From Blastomyces gilchristii SLH14081 (lineage: Eukaryota > Ascomycota > Eurotiomycetes > Onygenales > Ajellomycetaceae), in NCBI RefSeq assembly GCF_000003855.2, contig NW_003101682.1, positions 6,847,361-6,911,360 on the forward strand: a DNA stretch of 64,000 nucleotides, in the 5' to 3' direction. Made by a program: the position numbers and the translations under genes. Under the pieces are notes generated by a model. That model had not been told where the DNA came from. It made no database searches and saw nothing but the letters and a program-made list of their open reading frames with translations. This document shows positions 1 through 11,154 of this stretch, one piece after another; the stretch's first letter is position 1, and every line of letters begins with the position of its first letter.

Positions 1-11
1 TCCAGCTCACC

Positions 12-1911
12 ATGGCACACAGTCATCCAATTGCCGATCCGCGGGAGATTGAAGCTGAGGTACTATACATATCCCAATCATCAGCAAAAGCGTCGCTAAA
101 CTTATGACTTCCAAATGTCCCGTTAGGAAAATCCATCCGATACTGATTCGGCCTATGAAGGCTCGTGAGTGTTATGAAACTGCAGTCAGGTTGGCGTATA
201 TATGCACTGCTAACTCGACCTCTTGAAGACTTGGTGATGCCAGTTACACCACTTCAGTGACATCCAGTATCAGGAACTACAAGTACGTAGTCTATATGTT
301 GGACACCTCATAACTACTGTTCTAAAAGCTAATTTTATTAGATATGAGGTTGGTGCATATTGCCTCGACTCATGAACACCAGAATACCCATGGGTCTACG
401 AAAGTCTATGCCAGATATCGATCTTGTTATATCATACTTCAAAACCGGATCCTTGTAACCAGCGTTTGTCAATGACCTCGGACACGCCTCGAGAGAAATC
501 TATACTAACTACACGATCTTTATACGTGACGTTTTAGAACGGGCGAAGATACCACGCATTTAAAGAAGGGGAATATATCCTGGTAAATATTTTCTGGTTG
601 AAAATCCTCTGCCATTATCGTAACCTTCGCAACCAGGCTAATGAGAGGGGCCTCTCTGTAGCCAAATGATGAGCAAGAACAAGACCGCATGGACCTGAAT
701 CACCACATATATCGAACTCTTCTGGGTGGTGCACTCTACCTAGCCCCAGTGCCTGACAATGTTCGACGGGTTCTTGACCTAGGGACTGGCACAGGTGTTA
801 TTCCCTCTTTTTACCAATCCTATCCGGCAAACACAGTTTCCTTTAGTTGCGACTATCCCACTTTTTGAATGGCAGCTAACGACGGCGAGGTCGAATGTAG
901 GTATATGGGCAATTGACTTTGCTGAGTATGTTTGACCCTGCCCACCGTTTCGTTTTAAACATCTACGCCGCTGTACCTATCTGTACCTATCTGATAGGAG
1001 CATAACAATAGTGGTCACCCGGTTGCAGAAGTTATCGGTTCGTATCCAAGTCCTGAGTGATAAAATGTGCTCTCAGTCTAATTCACACCGAAATATAGGA
1101 AATGACTTAAGCCCTATCCAGCCAACATGGTATATATTTCCCACAAGGATAATCTTGAATTCTGTCCTTCTGCCGATTGGTCTTTTCATTGCCTAATTGG
1201 AGCAACACACAGGACCCCACCGAACTGCAGGTTCGAAGTAGACGATTTCGAAGCTACATGGTCGTACGCGCAACCGTTCGACTTCATCCATGCCCGCGAG
1301 ATGGAAGGTATGATCAAGGACCACGACAGGCTATTCCAACAAGCGCACAAATTTCTCAATCCGAACGGCTGGTTAGAAATGCAGAGTATCGAGGTTAACA
1401 TTTTCGGCGACGAGACGCTCAAGAAAGCACAGGATCTTGTTCGATGGAGGAATCTGCTGATTGAGGCATCGGAAAAATTTGGAAAGTCTATGTCAACTGC
1501 GTCTACGTGGGAAGACCGGATGAATAAAGCTGGGTTCAAGAATGTTAAGGCTGAGGAACGTATTGTAAGTGGGATGACTAGACTTTATTCCCCCCCCCCC
1601 GCGCCCCCCGCGCCCCCCTCCCTTTCCCTCTCTGTTTCTGTTTCTTTTTCTCTTTTGGTTAACGAAAACAACAGTTACCTTTCAGCCCCTGGCCCAAAGA
1701 CGAGAAGCTCAAGGAACTCGGTCGTTATCATCAACTACAAATCTTCCAAGCGCTTGGGGCGTATTCATACGCGCCTCTGATACGTGTCTTGGGCTGGAAG
1801 CCAGAGGAGGTTGAGATCCTTCTGGCGGGAGTCCGGAGGGATCTAAAGGATCGTAGCATCCATTTCTATACCAAGGTGCATTTTGTATATGGCCAGAAAG
1901 TCGTGGATTAG
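12..1911 (+). CDS. LaeA-like SAM-dependent methyltransferase, 10 exons
   Basis: Class I Rossmann-fold methyltransferase of the fungal LaeA-like/secondary-metabolism family. I read exons 12-59, 127-164, 244-286, 538-582, 662-794, 901-929, 1001-1037, 1099-1129, 1213-1564 and 1675-1911; all junctions are GT-AG and the frame stays open for 330 residues, the usual family length. Family landmarks: the acidic N-terminus DTDSAYEGS (exon 2), RRYHAFKEGEY (exon 4), LGGALYLAPVP followed by SAM-binding motif I DLGTGTG (about residues 97-103), GNDLSPIQP, FEVDDFEATW and FDFIHAR. It ends in VHFVYGQKVVD and TAG. The ATG at 12 sits in a good context (cacc-ATG-g). The donor of the 251-nt third intron (283 or 287) is the least certain junction. 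Members usually act in the nucleus or cytosol on unknown substrates; the specific substrate cannot be inferred. The promoter lies outside the window. Confidence 0.8.
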
Positions 1912-3205
1912 TTGAATAATGATTTGTTGATTGGATTGTGTGTTTCCTTTTATGTGTTGGGTCATGCATATGCAAGCCGCTTATTTCCAGCAATTGATAA
2001 TTTGCCGAATTGAAGTAGCTTAATTATTTTGCTGTCCCCCGTCCTGACTTACATAGGTACTACGACGTTGGACGTGGGGAGATATTTTATTTCCTTTGCT
2101 TCCACCATTGACGGCCACCAACGCAATGACGTAATGATGTAATGATGCGATATGATGATAACCAGCATTCTACAATTCTACGGCTTGCAACATCTTTCCT
2201 TTTTTGTCCGCCCCTGTTTCCTAATGCCTATTACTTTCTGCTGTCTATTTATGTGGCTGTGTATGGAGTGGAGTACATATGTAACTACGTCTGTCGAGGT
2301 CCGCATATTCTATTTCTATTTCTATAGTAAACTTTGTCCACGATAATTAGTGTGTGCCTACATCCACCTATTCAACATAGGTCGTATTAACAAGTTTAGC
2401 ATTTCCATATCCTGCCAGGTGAAGGACAATAATATGTGCATCCACAAAAAACCCTCATCAGCCAACTCTATACTCACGTGTGTATATGATAGCGCCTTTC
2501 ATCCGATGAGAAGGAAAGCCAACTTGAAGTACGAAAATTGGATGGAATAATTAACCGGCTCGAATATGCAGCAATGCCACAAACTCGACATACGTCCTCT
2601 GTGCCGTGCCTAGATGTTCGGACCATTCTTGAAATATTCATGTATCATTTTATTCACCAATTATTTATTTTCCCCTTTCCATTTATCGTTAATTTCCACC
2701 TGCTATTCTTGGAGGTGTAGATGAAAAAGGGTTTAAAAAACGGCCGTTTGTAAATATCTATCTGACATTTGAGGGGAAGAGAAAGGGGTCGCTGTAAGGG
2801 GTCGCTGTAAGGGCAGTGGTTTGAAGCAAGAGTGCGTTGAGAATTTCATCTCATATGGTATGGTTGGTGGTGTTGGGGAACGTGCGAGAAGGACTTTTTG
2901 GTTCGTAGAGGCATTAGGGTAAGCGGATGAGTACCAAGAGGGCTTTCAGAAGATAAACAAAGGGGATAGAAATTTAGTGTAGGGGGAGCAGTTATTCATA
3001 ATGCAGATTCTTCCATTCTCTCTTGAAAAGTATTGGTGTGTGATATGTTTTAGGGGGGGATTATATAGTTCGATTCAGGGGGTTGGCCGGGCTGTCACGA
3101 AATGCAAACTATAGTCGCGGGGAAAATGTGCGGAGCAAGAAAAAAATTCGAGCAACCAGTTGGGGTGGCTCTCCTCTCCCTATCGACTTTTTACAAGGTC
3201 GATAG
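1912..3205. other. Intergenic region between convergent genes
   Basis: About 1.3 kb between the 3' ends of the methyltransferase and DBP5, so it mostly holds two 3' UTRs and terminators. No open frame resembles a known protein. A 13-bp unit (aaggggtcgctgt) is tandemly duplicated at 2783-2808, and an ATGATG-rich stretch lies at about 2124-2160. Otherwise I see nothing. Confidence 0.6.
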
Positions 3206-5058
3206 TTAAGTGCGTTGAAAATTAGATCCGGCTCTCGAGCTTCGGATAATGGTCTTTACCACATCTTCGACCTCATCCCAATCTTGCGTGTTCACGCGTT
3301 GGATTTCAGTATTGAAATAGGTCTTGATATCCTGAAGCATCTGCCATTCTTCCTTACTAGCAACGAAGGACACGGCAACGCCAACGCGACCGAAGCGGCC
3401 GGTACGACCAATGCGGTGAAGATACGTCTGGGCATCAGCAATACGCTTAGTAGCTTTCGGAGCGTGGAGTTCAGGGATATCCTGTTTTTACGTTTTAGTA
3501 TGATTGGTTGTGTATGTTGCTGAGAGGGAGAAAAGCAGGGCACCCGCTCTGGAAACATACATAGTTGATAACCATTGATACTGTCTGTACATCGATTCCT
3601 CGAGCCAGGACGTTCGTGGTAATGAGCACCTTGGCGTCGCCTTGGCGGAACTTGTCGATTATTTCGTCACGCTTTTGACCCTCAACACCACCAGTGAGGG
3701 ACACAACGGTGTGGCCTTCAGCCACCATGCGTCGTTCAATTTCAGCTGCTGAAGCGCGCGTCTATATTCGGGGTTAGTATTCGGAAGAAGACGTGTACGG
3801 TATGGGGGAACATGTTACCTTTACGAAAATAATTGATGAGCCAATTGTAAGAAGGCCGTAGAATTTCACCAGAATATCAAATTTGTGCTCATCGGAGTCA
3901 CAGTCGAGATAGAGCTGTTTGATACCTTCAACTGTCAACTCTTCATGCTTGAGTGTAATCTGATTTGCATTTGGCGCAAACTTGTTGGCGTAACGAACTA
4001 CGTGATCGGGGAAAGTGGCTGAAAAGAGCACAACTTGAATGGTTTTTGGAAGTAGTCTGTATCCACGTTAGTCAAGAGAACACGACATATAAGAACGATC
4101 AGGAGTGCGGAAGCTCACCCCTTAACGCGGATACATTGATCTCCCAAACCCTGTTGGTCCAGCATGTTGTCTGCCTCGTCAAGTACGAGCACCTTTAAAT
4201 GTTGGGTATTGAATAGCCGTTTACGGATAAGATCCATCACAGTTCCTGGAGTGCCCACCACAACAGGGGCTTCAACTCTTTGATTGCGACTTGACTCCAT
4301 GGGCACAGCGGTAGCAACTTTTAACTTTTCCACATATGATCCCATAACTTGGATAACGCCCACAATCTGGCGAGCCAACTCACGACTGGGCGCAAGTACC
4401 AATGCTTGGGGTGCGAGCTCCATTTGCGGAGACAGATCTAGACGGGACAGGATATTCAGGACGAATGCGGCAGTTTTGCCTGTGCCGGACTGTGATTGAC
4501 CAATCATGTTCGCTGGGGGATTATTCAGGAGAAGCGGAAGTGCCTTTTCTTGGATCTTGGAGGGGCGACGAAAGCTCATAGCATGTAGACCTTGGAGAAC
4601 CGATGGATGTCTGTATTTTGCGGCAACAATAAGATCCGGAAATAGAGAGTGGATAGGGTGAAGGGGGGAGTAAAATAGCTTACAGCCCGAGTTCCTCAAA
4701 GCTTTTAATCGAGTATAAAGGATTATTTGGGTCCGCTTGCAAGTCGCTCAGTTTGACATTGACTGAGTAATCAGGCTCTTGTAGTTGAGATCCCCCAAAA
4801 TCTGCAGAAGCTCCGTCTGTTTGGGCATCCGCAACCGGGGCATTTGTAGTCGCGGGGGTTTCTGGGGTGGTCCCTATGTCGCAAAGGTCAACAATGACGC
4901 AAAACGGAAAACAGGGAATGTTGCGACTGGATCTCTAGGTAAAAGATATAGGGAAGATTACCAGCAGCAGGCTCAGAAGGAGCAGCGGCATCTGTCTTGG
5001 GTTCTTCTCGGGAGATGCGGGCCTCAAGAGGCCCTCCGGAGGGGGTTTCTGACGCCAT
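3206..5058 (-). CDS. DBP5: DEAD-box ATP-dependent RNA helicase Dbp5 (DDX19 type)
   Basis: RNA helicase that remodels mRNPs at the cytoplasmic face of the nuclear pore during mRNA export, known from yeast Dbp5/DDX19 to be activated by Gle1-IP6 and Nup159. Six exons on the minus strand: 5058-4962, 4873-4684, 4610-4119, 4056-3819, 3761-3561 and 3481-3206, all GT-AG, giving 497 aa (usual family size). Motifs in order: an Ala/Thr-rich disordered N-terminus; [20 protein letters not shown] (motif I, about residue 131); [10 protein letters not shown] (Ia); VGTPGTV (Ib); LDEAD (II, about 243-247); FSATF (III, about 272); ARGID (V, about 392); [11 protein letters not shown] (VI, about 427). The C-terminus [13 protein letters not shown] is typical of Dbp5. 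ATG at 5056-5058. Divergent from BZZ1. Confidence 0.95.
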
Positions 5059-5897
5059 TCTCAGATTTGGAAAAAAGTCGATTAGGACTAAAATGAATCA
5101 ATAATAAATAGCGACCGTAGATAAGACGCGAAAAACCGGAATAGAGGTCTAAGCGTAGAGGGTAGAGAACTTTGGTGGGTGCAGGTCAAGTTTGACGAGG
5201 GGTCTTGAGACGGATGGAGGGGCGGCGTAGTCCAGCGAGGGCTATGACGGTAAAGCTTTGGAAGGAAATAAGGGTGCAAATAAGGAGGGGTATATCAGCG
5301 TTGCTATGTCAAATCAAAATCTATGCTTATAACAACAGATGATGTGGCCTTCTTCACCGTCGTCGCTGGGCCAGGAAAATATTTTGTCGCAAGGTCAACA
5401 ACAAGCTTTCCCAAGGTTGCTGCCTCGATATCGGGATGCTGCTGAGTCATCATCAGAAAGCCTACACGCTAGACCGTCTTTGTGCTAGTATATTGGCGGG
5501 CTTGGCAGTCTAAATTTTACTAGCGTAGAATGTCTGCTGCTTCCAGAAGGACACTAGTCCCAAATAAAACTAGTGTGGGCCGGGGAAGTGGCCGCAACTG
5601 TGGCTGAAGAGGGGCTGAGCGACTCGGCTCTGTGGGTTGGGGTTATGGTGGGATATGGATGTCGTATCTATCGCTGACACCAACGACAATAAACCCACCT
5701 AACCATTATTGATGAACAGTGGTGGTTTTTTCTATCCGATGCTTCTTCCTGTTATTCTACATTCCTTGATTTAGCCTACCGCCACGAGTCCTCCTTATAC
5801 CCCACTCTAGAGCCTACATTTCCCCTTGATTGCATCTCCAACGAGAGCGCCCTGGCCACTCCGCAGCGCCGTGAATGGAGCTGGATAAGGACTAACC
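5059..5897. promoter_or_regulatory. Divergent DBP5/BZZ1 promoter region
   Basis: 839 bp separate the start codons of DBP5 (minus) and BZZ1 (plus), so both 5' UTRs and promoters must lie here. No convincing TATA box or named binding site can be assigned by eye. This is a positional call. Confidence 0.5.
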
Positions 5898-8545
5898 ATG
5901 ACGAATGTTGATACTGCTCCACAGTTTGGGTCTGAATTGAGGGTATATTCTCTGCGCTGGCGTCGTTGAAATAAGTCTAGAAGCTCACATAGCTGTTGTT
6001 AATTAAATTAGGATGCTTTCAAACCAGTCAACGCTTGGGTACGCCTCCCCTTCCCCGCATTCCGATGCATCTCCCTTCCCGCCCACGTTCCACTTATAGC
6101 AACCCCTTACAATCCCCGAAAGCTTTTCGTTCCAGGATATTAAATCAACGACGTGTAGGTCTCAAATGGTATTGCATGGCTCGAGGAGGTCCAGCAGTTC
6201 TATCGTGAACGGAGCGCTATCGAGAAAGAGTATGCTGCAAAACTTACCGGGTTATGTCGAAAATACCATGAGCGCAAATCCAAAAAGTCGAGTAGCTTGA
6301 GCGTGGGAGATACTCCAGCGTTGACTCCAGGCTCATTAGAATCTGCGTCATTGACAACCTGGACCACACAGCTCTCCGCTATTGAGGCGGAAGCGGCAGA
6401 CCGCGATCGCTTCGGTTCAGACTTGGTCGTCCAGATCGCTGAACCTCTAAAGCAAGCTGCCGCACGGTTCGAGGAACTCCGAAAGAACCATGTTGAGTAT
6501 TCGACCAGGCTGGAGAAGGAACGAGATGCGACATATAGCGATTTAAAGAAAGTAAAGGGTAAATATGACGGTGCTTGTCAAGAGGTAGAAAACCGACGGA
6601 AGAAAACAGAATCTTCCTTTGATCACGGGAAACAGAAGGCGCAAATGGCTTATCAACAGCAGACTCTTGAAATGAACAATGTGAAGGTATGATTTAACTC
6701 CCAAGCCGTCTGTGAGTGCATGCTAATTGATAATAGAATACGTATCTAATTTCTATAAACGTAGCGAATAAACTAAAAGAGAAATACTATTATGAATATA
6801 TCCCGGAACTACTTAATGTATGGGAACTATCCCCACCCTTCGAATACCAATGAACAATCTTGAATAACCATTGTCACGATAGGGATTACAAGATCTCAAT
6901 GAAACCCGAGTTTCGAAGTTGAATTCCATATGGACGCTGGCTGCCCAACTGGAAAAGGACACCCTGACCAGATGCGAGCAACATGTTTCCCATCTGCTGT
7001 CTGAAATTCCGCGTAACGAACCTAGATTGGATTCGACCATGTTTATTCGTCACAACATGACAAATTGGCAAGACCCTGCAGATGTGCAGTTTGAGCCGAG
7101 TCCTGTATGGCATGACGACGCCGCGATGATCACTGACGAGACTGCAAAGGTCTTCCTCCGAAATATACTCGTGAAAAGCAAAGCCCAGGCCAAAGAACTA
7201 AAGGTAGAAGCAGATAAGAAGAGGAGAGAGGTTGAGAATGCAAAGAAGATACGGCAAAGCATTCGCGATGGCAGGGATAAGAGGGATGAGGCGGAGGTCG
7301 TTCGGGCGATATTTGCCATGCAAGAAGACCTTCACCTTCTGGACCGTAAACGATTAACAGCAGAAGTTGAAACTTCAACTATAACATCTGTTGTCGGCGA
7401 CTTATCCTTTGGAGCTGAGAACCACAACTTCCGATCACAAACATTTAAGATTCCCACCAATTGTGATCTGTGTGGGGAGAGAATCTGGGGGCTATCGGCA
7501 AAGGGGTTCGACTGTCGGGATTGTGGGTACACCTGTCACAGCAAATGCGAAATGAAGGTCCCAGCGGAATGCCCTGGTGAGCAGACTAAGGAAGAGAAGA
7601 AGAAACTGAAAATAGAAAGACAAGAAGCAGCCAGCTCAGCACCTTCAATTGATGTCCCCGCACCGACAAATGGTGCTTCGGAGCTGCCTGCACTGAGCCG
7701 CCGAGATACTATGAATTCGCTAAGCTCAGGATACGCCGCTAGCGGAGCGCGCTCTGCATCCGTAATCTCAACCCCACAGGTGGCCGAAGGGCCAACGGAA
7801 CTTCCAGCATCTGCTCCAGCAACAACCACGAAGCCGGCTACAGCACCCCGAAGGAACCGAATTGTTGCTCCCCCACCCGCACAATACATCAGTGCCCCCC
7901 CTCCTCCGGCCAACGAAGGAGACGCGGATGGGGGCGGAGGCCGCAGCCGTGGCTTATCCATAAAATCAAGCGAAGCGAGAGGCAAAATGTTATACCCATA
8001 CGAGGCCAATGGCGAGGATGAGATTACAGTTGAAGGCGGCCGTGAGGTTACAATTGTTGAACCAGATGGTAATGTTTTCTCCCCGTGACGATTCCAACTC
8101 CTTCCCCCCTCAAAACCATACAACAACCTCTAACAGAGTTAAAAATATAGACGGGTCTGGCTGGATGCGCGTTCGGGCGGGCGCCCTCACCGGCCTCGTC
8201 CCAGCCTCCTACGTTGAAGGCATCTCCACCCCATCACCAGCCTTCTCACCACGACCCAGCCTCGCTGACCGTCCTGGATCCACCTATTCAACCTCGAGCG
8301 CGTCTCTGGCGAGCAGCGTTGCGGCCAAACGGCGCGGTCCGGCGGTGGCGCCGAAGCGCGGAGCTAAGAAGCTGCAATATGTGGTTGCGCTGTATGACTA
8401 TGAAGCGCGCAGTGATGCGGAGTGGAGCATGGCGGAGGGGGATAGGTTTGTGCTTGTCAATCGGGATAGTGGCAATGGGTGGTCTGATGTTGAGAAAGGC
8501 GGGCAGACGAAGAGCGTACCTGCGAATTATATTGAGGAGGTGTAA
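5898..8545 (+). CDS. BZZ1: Bzz1-type F-BAR / C1 / double SH3 protein
   Basis: Syndapin-like adaptor of cortical actin patches that, in yeast, binds Las17/WASP and promotes Arp2/3 actin assembly during endocytosis. Six exons: 5898-5942, 6012-6038, 6159-6686, 6737-6817, 6883-8068 and 8151-8545, all GT-AG, giving 753 aa. The start MTNVDTAPQFGSEL matches the family N-terminus. The F-BAR region (about residues 1-280) contains FYRERSAIEKEY, SLSVGDTPALTPGS, EVENRRKKTESSFDH and EMNNVKNTYLISIN. A cysteine-rich C1 (phorbol-ester/DAG type) domain lies at about 408-457, with H, C and HxxC ligands (CDLCGE, CRDCGYTCHSKC). A Pro/Ala-rich linker follows. SH3-1 is at about 594-647 (MLYPYEA...GLVPASYVE) and SH3-2 at about 699-753 (ALYDYEA...VPANYIEEV, at the C-terminus). 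The sequence looks intact. Confidence 0.93.
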
Positions 8546-8887
8546 GGGCGAGTTAACTATTTTATATTTTTTCGAGTGGGAGGATTTGGTTGAAAGGGTT
8601 GATGGGTTTGCTGTTGGGATGAACTAAACTTTTGCGGAATGGTGTGAGTTTTCTATTTTTTTGTCATCTTATCATCTTACCCTTCATATCATTTAGCTTA
8701 CTTGCGGATGTTTATATTATACGTTTCTTCTTTTGGTCTCACGCATTTTAGAGCAACATTCAAGATGTATTTTACGAAGGCAGTTCAGATGTCGTCCCCA
8801 ACCACCCCATCGAATGCTGATTCCTCCTATGGCAGTGGTTTGTCGTATGGAAAATTCTAAGAAGCTAGCAACCCTTTTCCTACCCCC

Positions 8888-8962
8888 TTTTTTTTTCTTT
8901 TTTTCTTTTTTTCTTTTTTTCTTTTTTTTTTTTTTTTTTTTTTTTTTCTTTTTTTTTTTTTT
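8888..8962. repeat. Poly-T tract with C interruptions
   Basis: About 75 bp of T broken by single C's about every eight bases. It could be the poly-A tail of an old minus-strand retroposed sequence or simple slippage; nothing else identifies it. Confidence 0.7.
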
Positions 8963-9241
8963 GACGCATTTTGTAGTTACTTTGTCAGTGGCATAGGGCT
9001 ATTTGCGAGTACCCAGGCAGTTTCCTTTTCTTTTCTGCTCTTCTTTGTTCTGCTTCAACCCCCTTATTCTTAGTAGCTAAAGTCATAATAGGAGTTAGCC
9101 CTGTGTCTTGCTTGCCACTAGAAATCCGTATCGTCTCATGTTTATAACCACACATATCCAATAATTATCCGCGAAGGTAGAGGGCCATCTGCAAAAAGAA
9201 AAAGAAAGGGGCTCGAATAAATACAAAAAACTCTGATCTGG

Positions 9242-9270
<29 letters not shown>
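9242..9270. repeat. Poly-A tract (29 bp)
   Basis: Uninterrupted run of A between a lysine-codon-like GAAA-rich stretch and GAACAG. Likely slippage-prone. Confidence 0.8.
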
Positions 9271-9274
<4 letters not shown>

Positions 9275-9639
9275 AGAAAATATCAAAAGTAAAAGCTCGG
9301 GAAACAGGCCGCACAACAGGGTGTGTGTGTGGCCAGTAGCCACGTAAGTGCCGGGCGATAGGGCCACGATTTCTCCCGCGGCGTCAGTGGCTGGTTGCAG
9401 CTGTTTCGGCGACGAAGATCGAGACGATCGTTGGACCGGGTGGCGTCACGCTAGGGCAAAGCACCCTGGATAGTGAATAGTGGAAACTATACACCTGTCG
9501 AAATTCCTGGAAGTGTGTGGTTCTATATATATGGCTGTAGAAGTTGTCTCTTGCTTTGATATTTTTGCACAGGCTACATACAGTGTTTTATTCATATATG
9601 GATCTTTAATATTATTATGAATTACACATATCACCTGCA

Positions 9640-10300
9640 AAGCGCATGTCTAGTTTGCCGGTGATTCAGCAGTACAGCAGAGTTACATATACTTCTACAT
9701 GCTTTGAAGCAGATATGAAATGATAAATGAAATATTCTTTGAGACAGAGAGATAGATTAATGACGTCTGCTAATATCTCTATTTCTCTCTTCTTATAATT
9801 AAGGGAATGTGATTATATATAGAAAAAGAGAGATCTTATATTTTATTTTTTTATCTGTTTTGAAGATTACTCTGTATATGATTAGAGATGATAAGAAGTG
9901 TGTGTATATATATAGAATACTGTTCAGTCTGAGAATTTAATATCTTGAAATAAGTGAGAGTTTTATCTATCTCATCATTGTTTCTGTAGTGAAAAATTAT
10001 TTAATATTATTTAATATAAGATATTATCGTATATGCTTCACAGTCTGAATATTACATATATAGTGATATTTCTGAGTTTTCATGAAATGTTTCAAAGAGG
10101 CTGAGATATTCTATAAAGTAATCTTTTCTATCTGTATTTATATTAGTGCTATATATATATAGATGAGTAGAGAGAACAGATTTATTTATTTCAATCTGCA
10201 GTCTTTTTGATCAGATAGTCAGCTTCTCTCATTTATCTTCAATTCTGCTGTGTATGAGAGTATTCAGTGAATGAAAATCTCTATTCTCTTCTCTTGAAGT
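9640..10300. other. AT-rich relic inside the genic segment, probably an old RIP-mutated repeat
   Basis: About 650 bp with an abrupt shift to the composition of the right-hand desert: TCT/AGA/TAT words dominate and CC, GG and CG are nearly absent. No domain can be read through the stops. It probably represents a short RIP-mutated transposon fragment between BZZ1 and the GH72 gene. No terminal repeats were found by eye. Confidence 0.5.
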
Positions 10301-10560
10301 CTGTTTGTTAGAGAGCTGACTGCTGATTGGTAGTTGGTGTAGATGTGGAGGCGGAGATAACTAGATGTCATAGATGGATCTTGGAGTGGAGTTGGTAGTG
10401 GAGAATTGAGTTCCCGCTGAAGTTTCCAGCACCGCACCAGGGGTTCGGTTAAGGAATCCAGAGAACTCCTCGGGGGAGATAGTGATCTCTCTCTTCCAAA
10501 ACAAGCCCTAGCTTTGACCAAACCTTTGGGGCCGTCTTAGGGCGGCTTCATGTCCAGCTA

Positions 10561-10590
10561 GGCCCTGTAAGGCCCTGTAAGGCCCTGTAG
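10561..10590. repeat. Three tandem copies of a GGCCCTGTAA decamer
   Basis: Three adjacent 10-bp units differing only in the last base. They lie about 570 bp upstream of the GH72 start codon. No function is implied by the sequence alone. Confidence 0.85.
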
Positions 10591-10599
10591 CCTGCAGAG

Positions 10600-10878
10600 A
10601 AGGCTAATGCTAAGCTCGCTGTAAACCCAACAGCAGATATCCCATATTCACAAGCCAATGAAACTGATATCCCGTCCCAAATTGGCTTTCAATGGCCTTC
10701 AAAAACCCAGTCCCTGGAGCAAGTCAGCCCAATGAGCTGCTGATAACTATGTGGGATTACGCAACCAACTTTGCGTGCTGCCCTGCTTCCCTTCAGTTTC
10801 ACTTTCGCTGGCCAGCTTTTGAGCGTCACTGTCTTGCTCTCTCATCATCCATCCTCCTTTCCTTCTCCTTTCCTTCTC

Positions 10879-10911
<33 letters not shown>

Positions 10912-11154
10912 ATTCCTTCGTTGTTCTATTCAATCGTTCGTAAGAGAGGTCTATACCCGTCGTTCTTTCCGGTGTAGCCTTTTGTTCCATTTCGATATTA
11001 TTCCGATTCGTTCGTTGATATACAAGTTTTACTTAAAACATCTTCCGTCTCTCATTAGGACATTTGTTAATATAATCGCGGAGAAGGAAAAGAAAAACCT
11101 GCTCATTGACAGCTATCACAACGGATTACGCACACTTGATCCCCTCTCTCCAAT
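10600..11154 (+). promoter_or_regulatory. Upstream region of the GH72 gene with a CT tract
   Basis: A pyrimidine-rich block at about 10851-10908 includes roughly ten CT repeats, followed by TC-rich sequence up to about 11060. CT-rich tracts of this kind are common just upstream of transcription starts in highly expressed filamentous-fungal genes. No specific factor site is claimed. Confidence 0.5.

Larger units (their letters stand above)
8546..9640. other. Intergenic region after BZZ1 with poly-T and poly-A tracts
   Basis: The BZZ1 3' UTR is followed by homopolymer-rich sequence. 8888-8962 is almost pure T interrupted by single C's, and 9242-9270 is an uninterrupted A run. Open frames crossing them (Phe-rich or Lys-rich) are products of the repeats and not genes. 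Confidence 0.6.

Noticed and set aside
12..1911. Methyltransferase as a pseudogene, because its reading frame is broken many times
   Set aside because: Every break coincides with a GT-AG intron and the spliced frame is open for 330 aa with all family motifs.
9640..10300. Centromere- or replication-origin-like AT block
   Set aside because: Composition matches RIP-mutated repeats and no other feature supports an origin.
10264..10521. Minus-strand ORF of 85 aa upstream of the GH72 gene
   Set aside because: No recognisable family, no splice context, and it lies partly in the AT-rich relic. Not supported as a gene.
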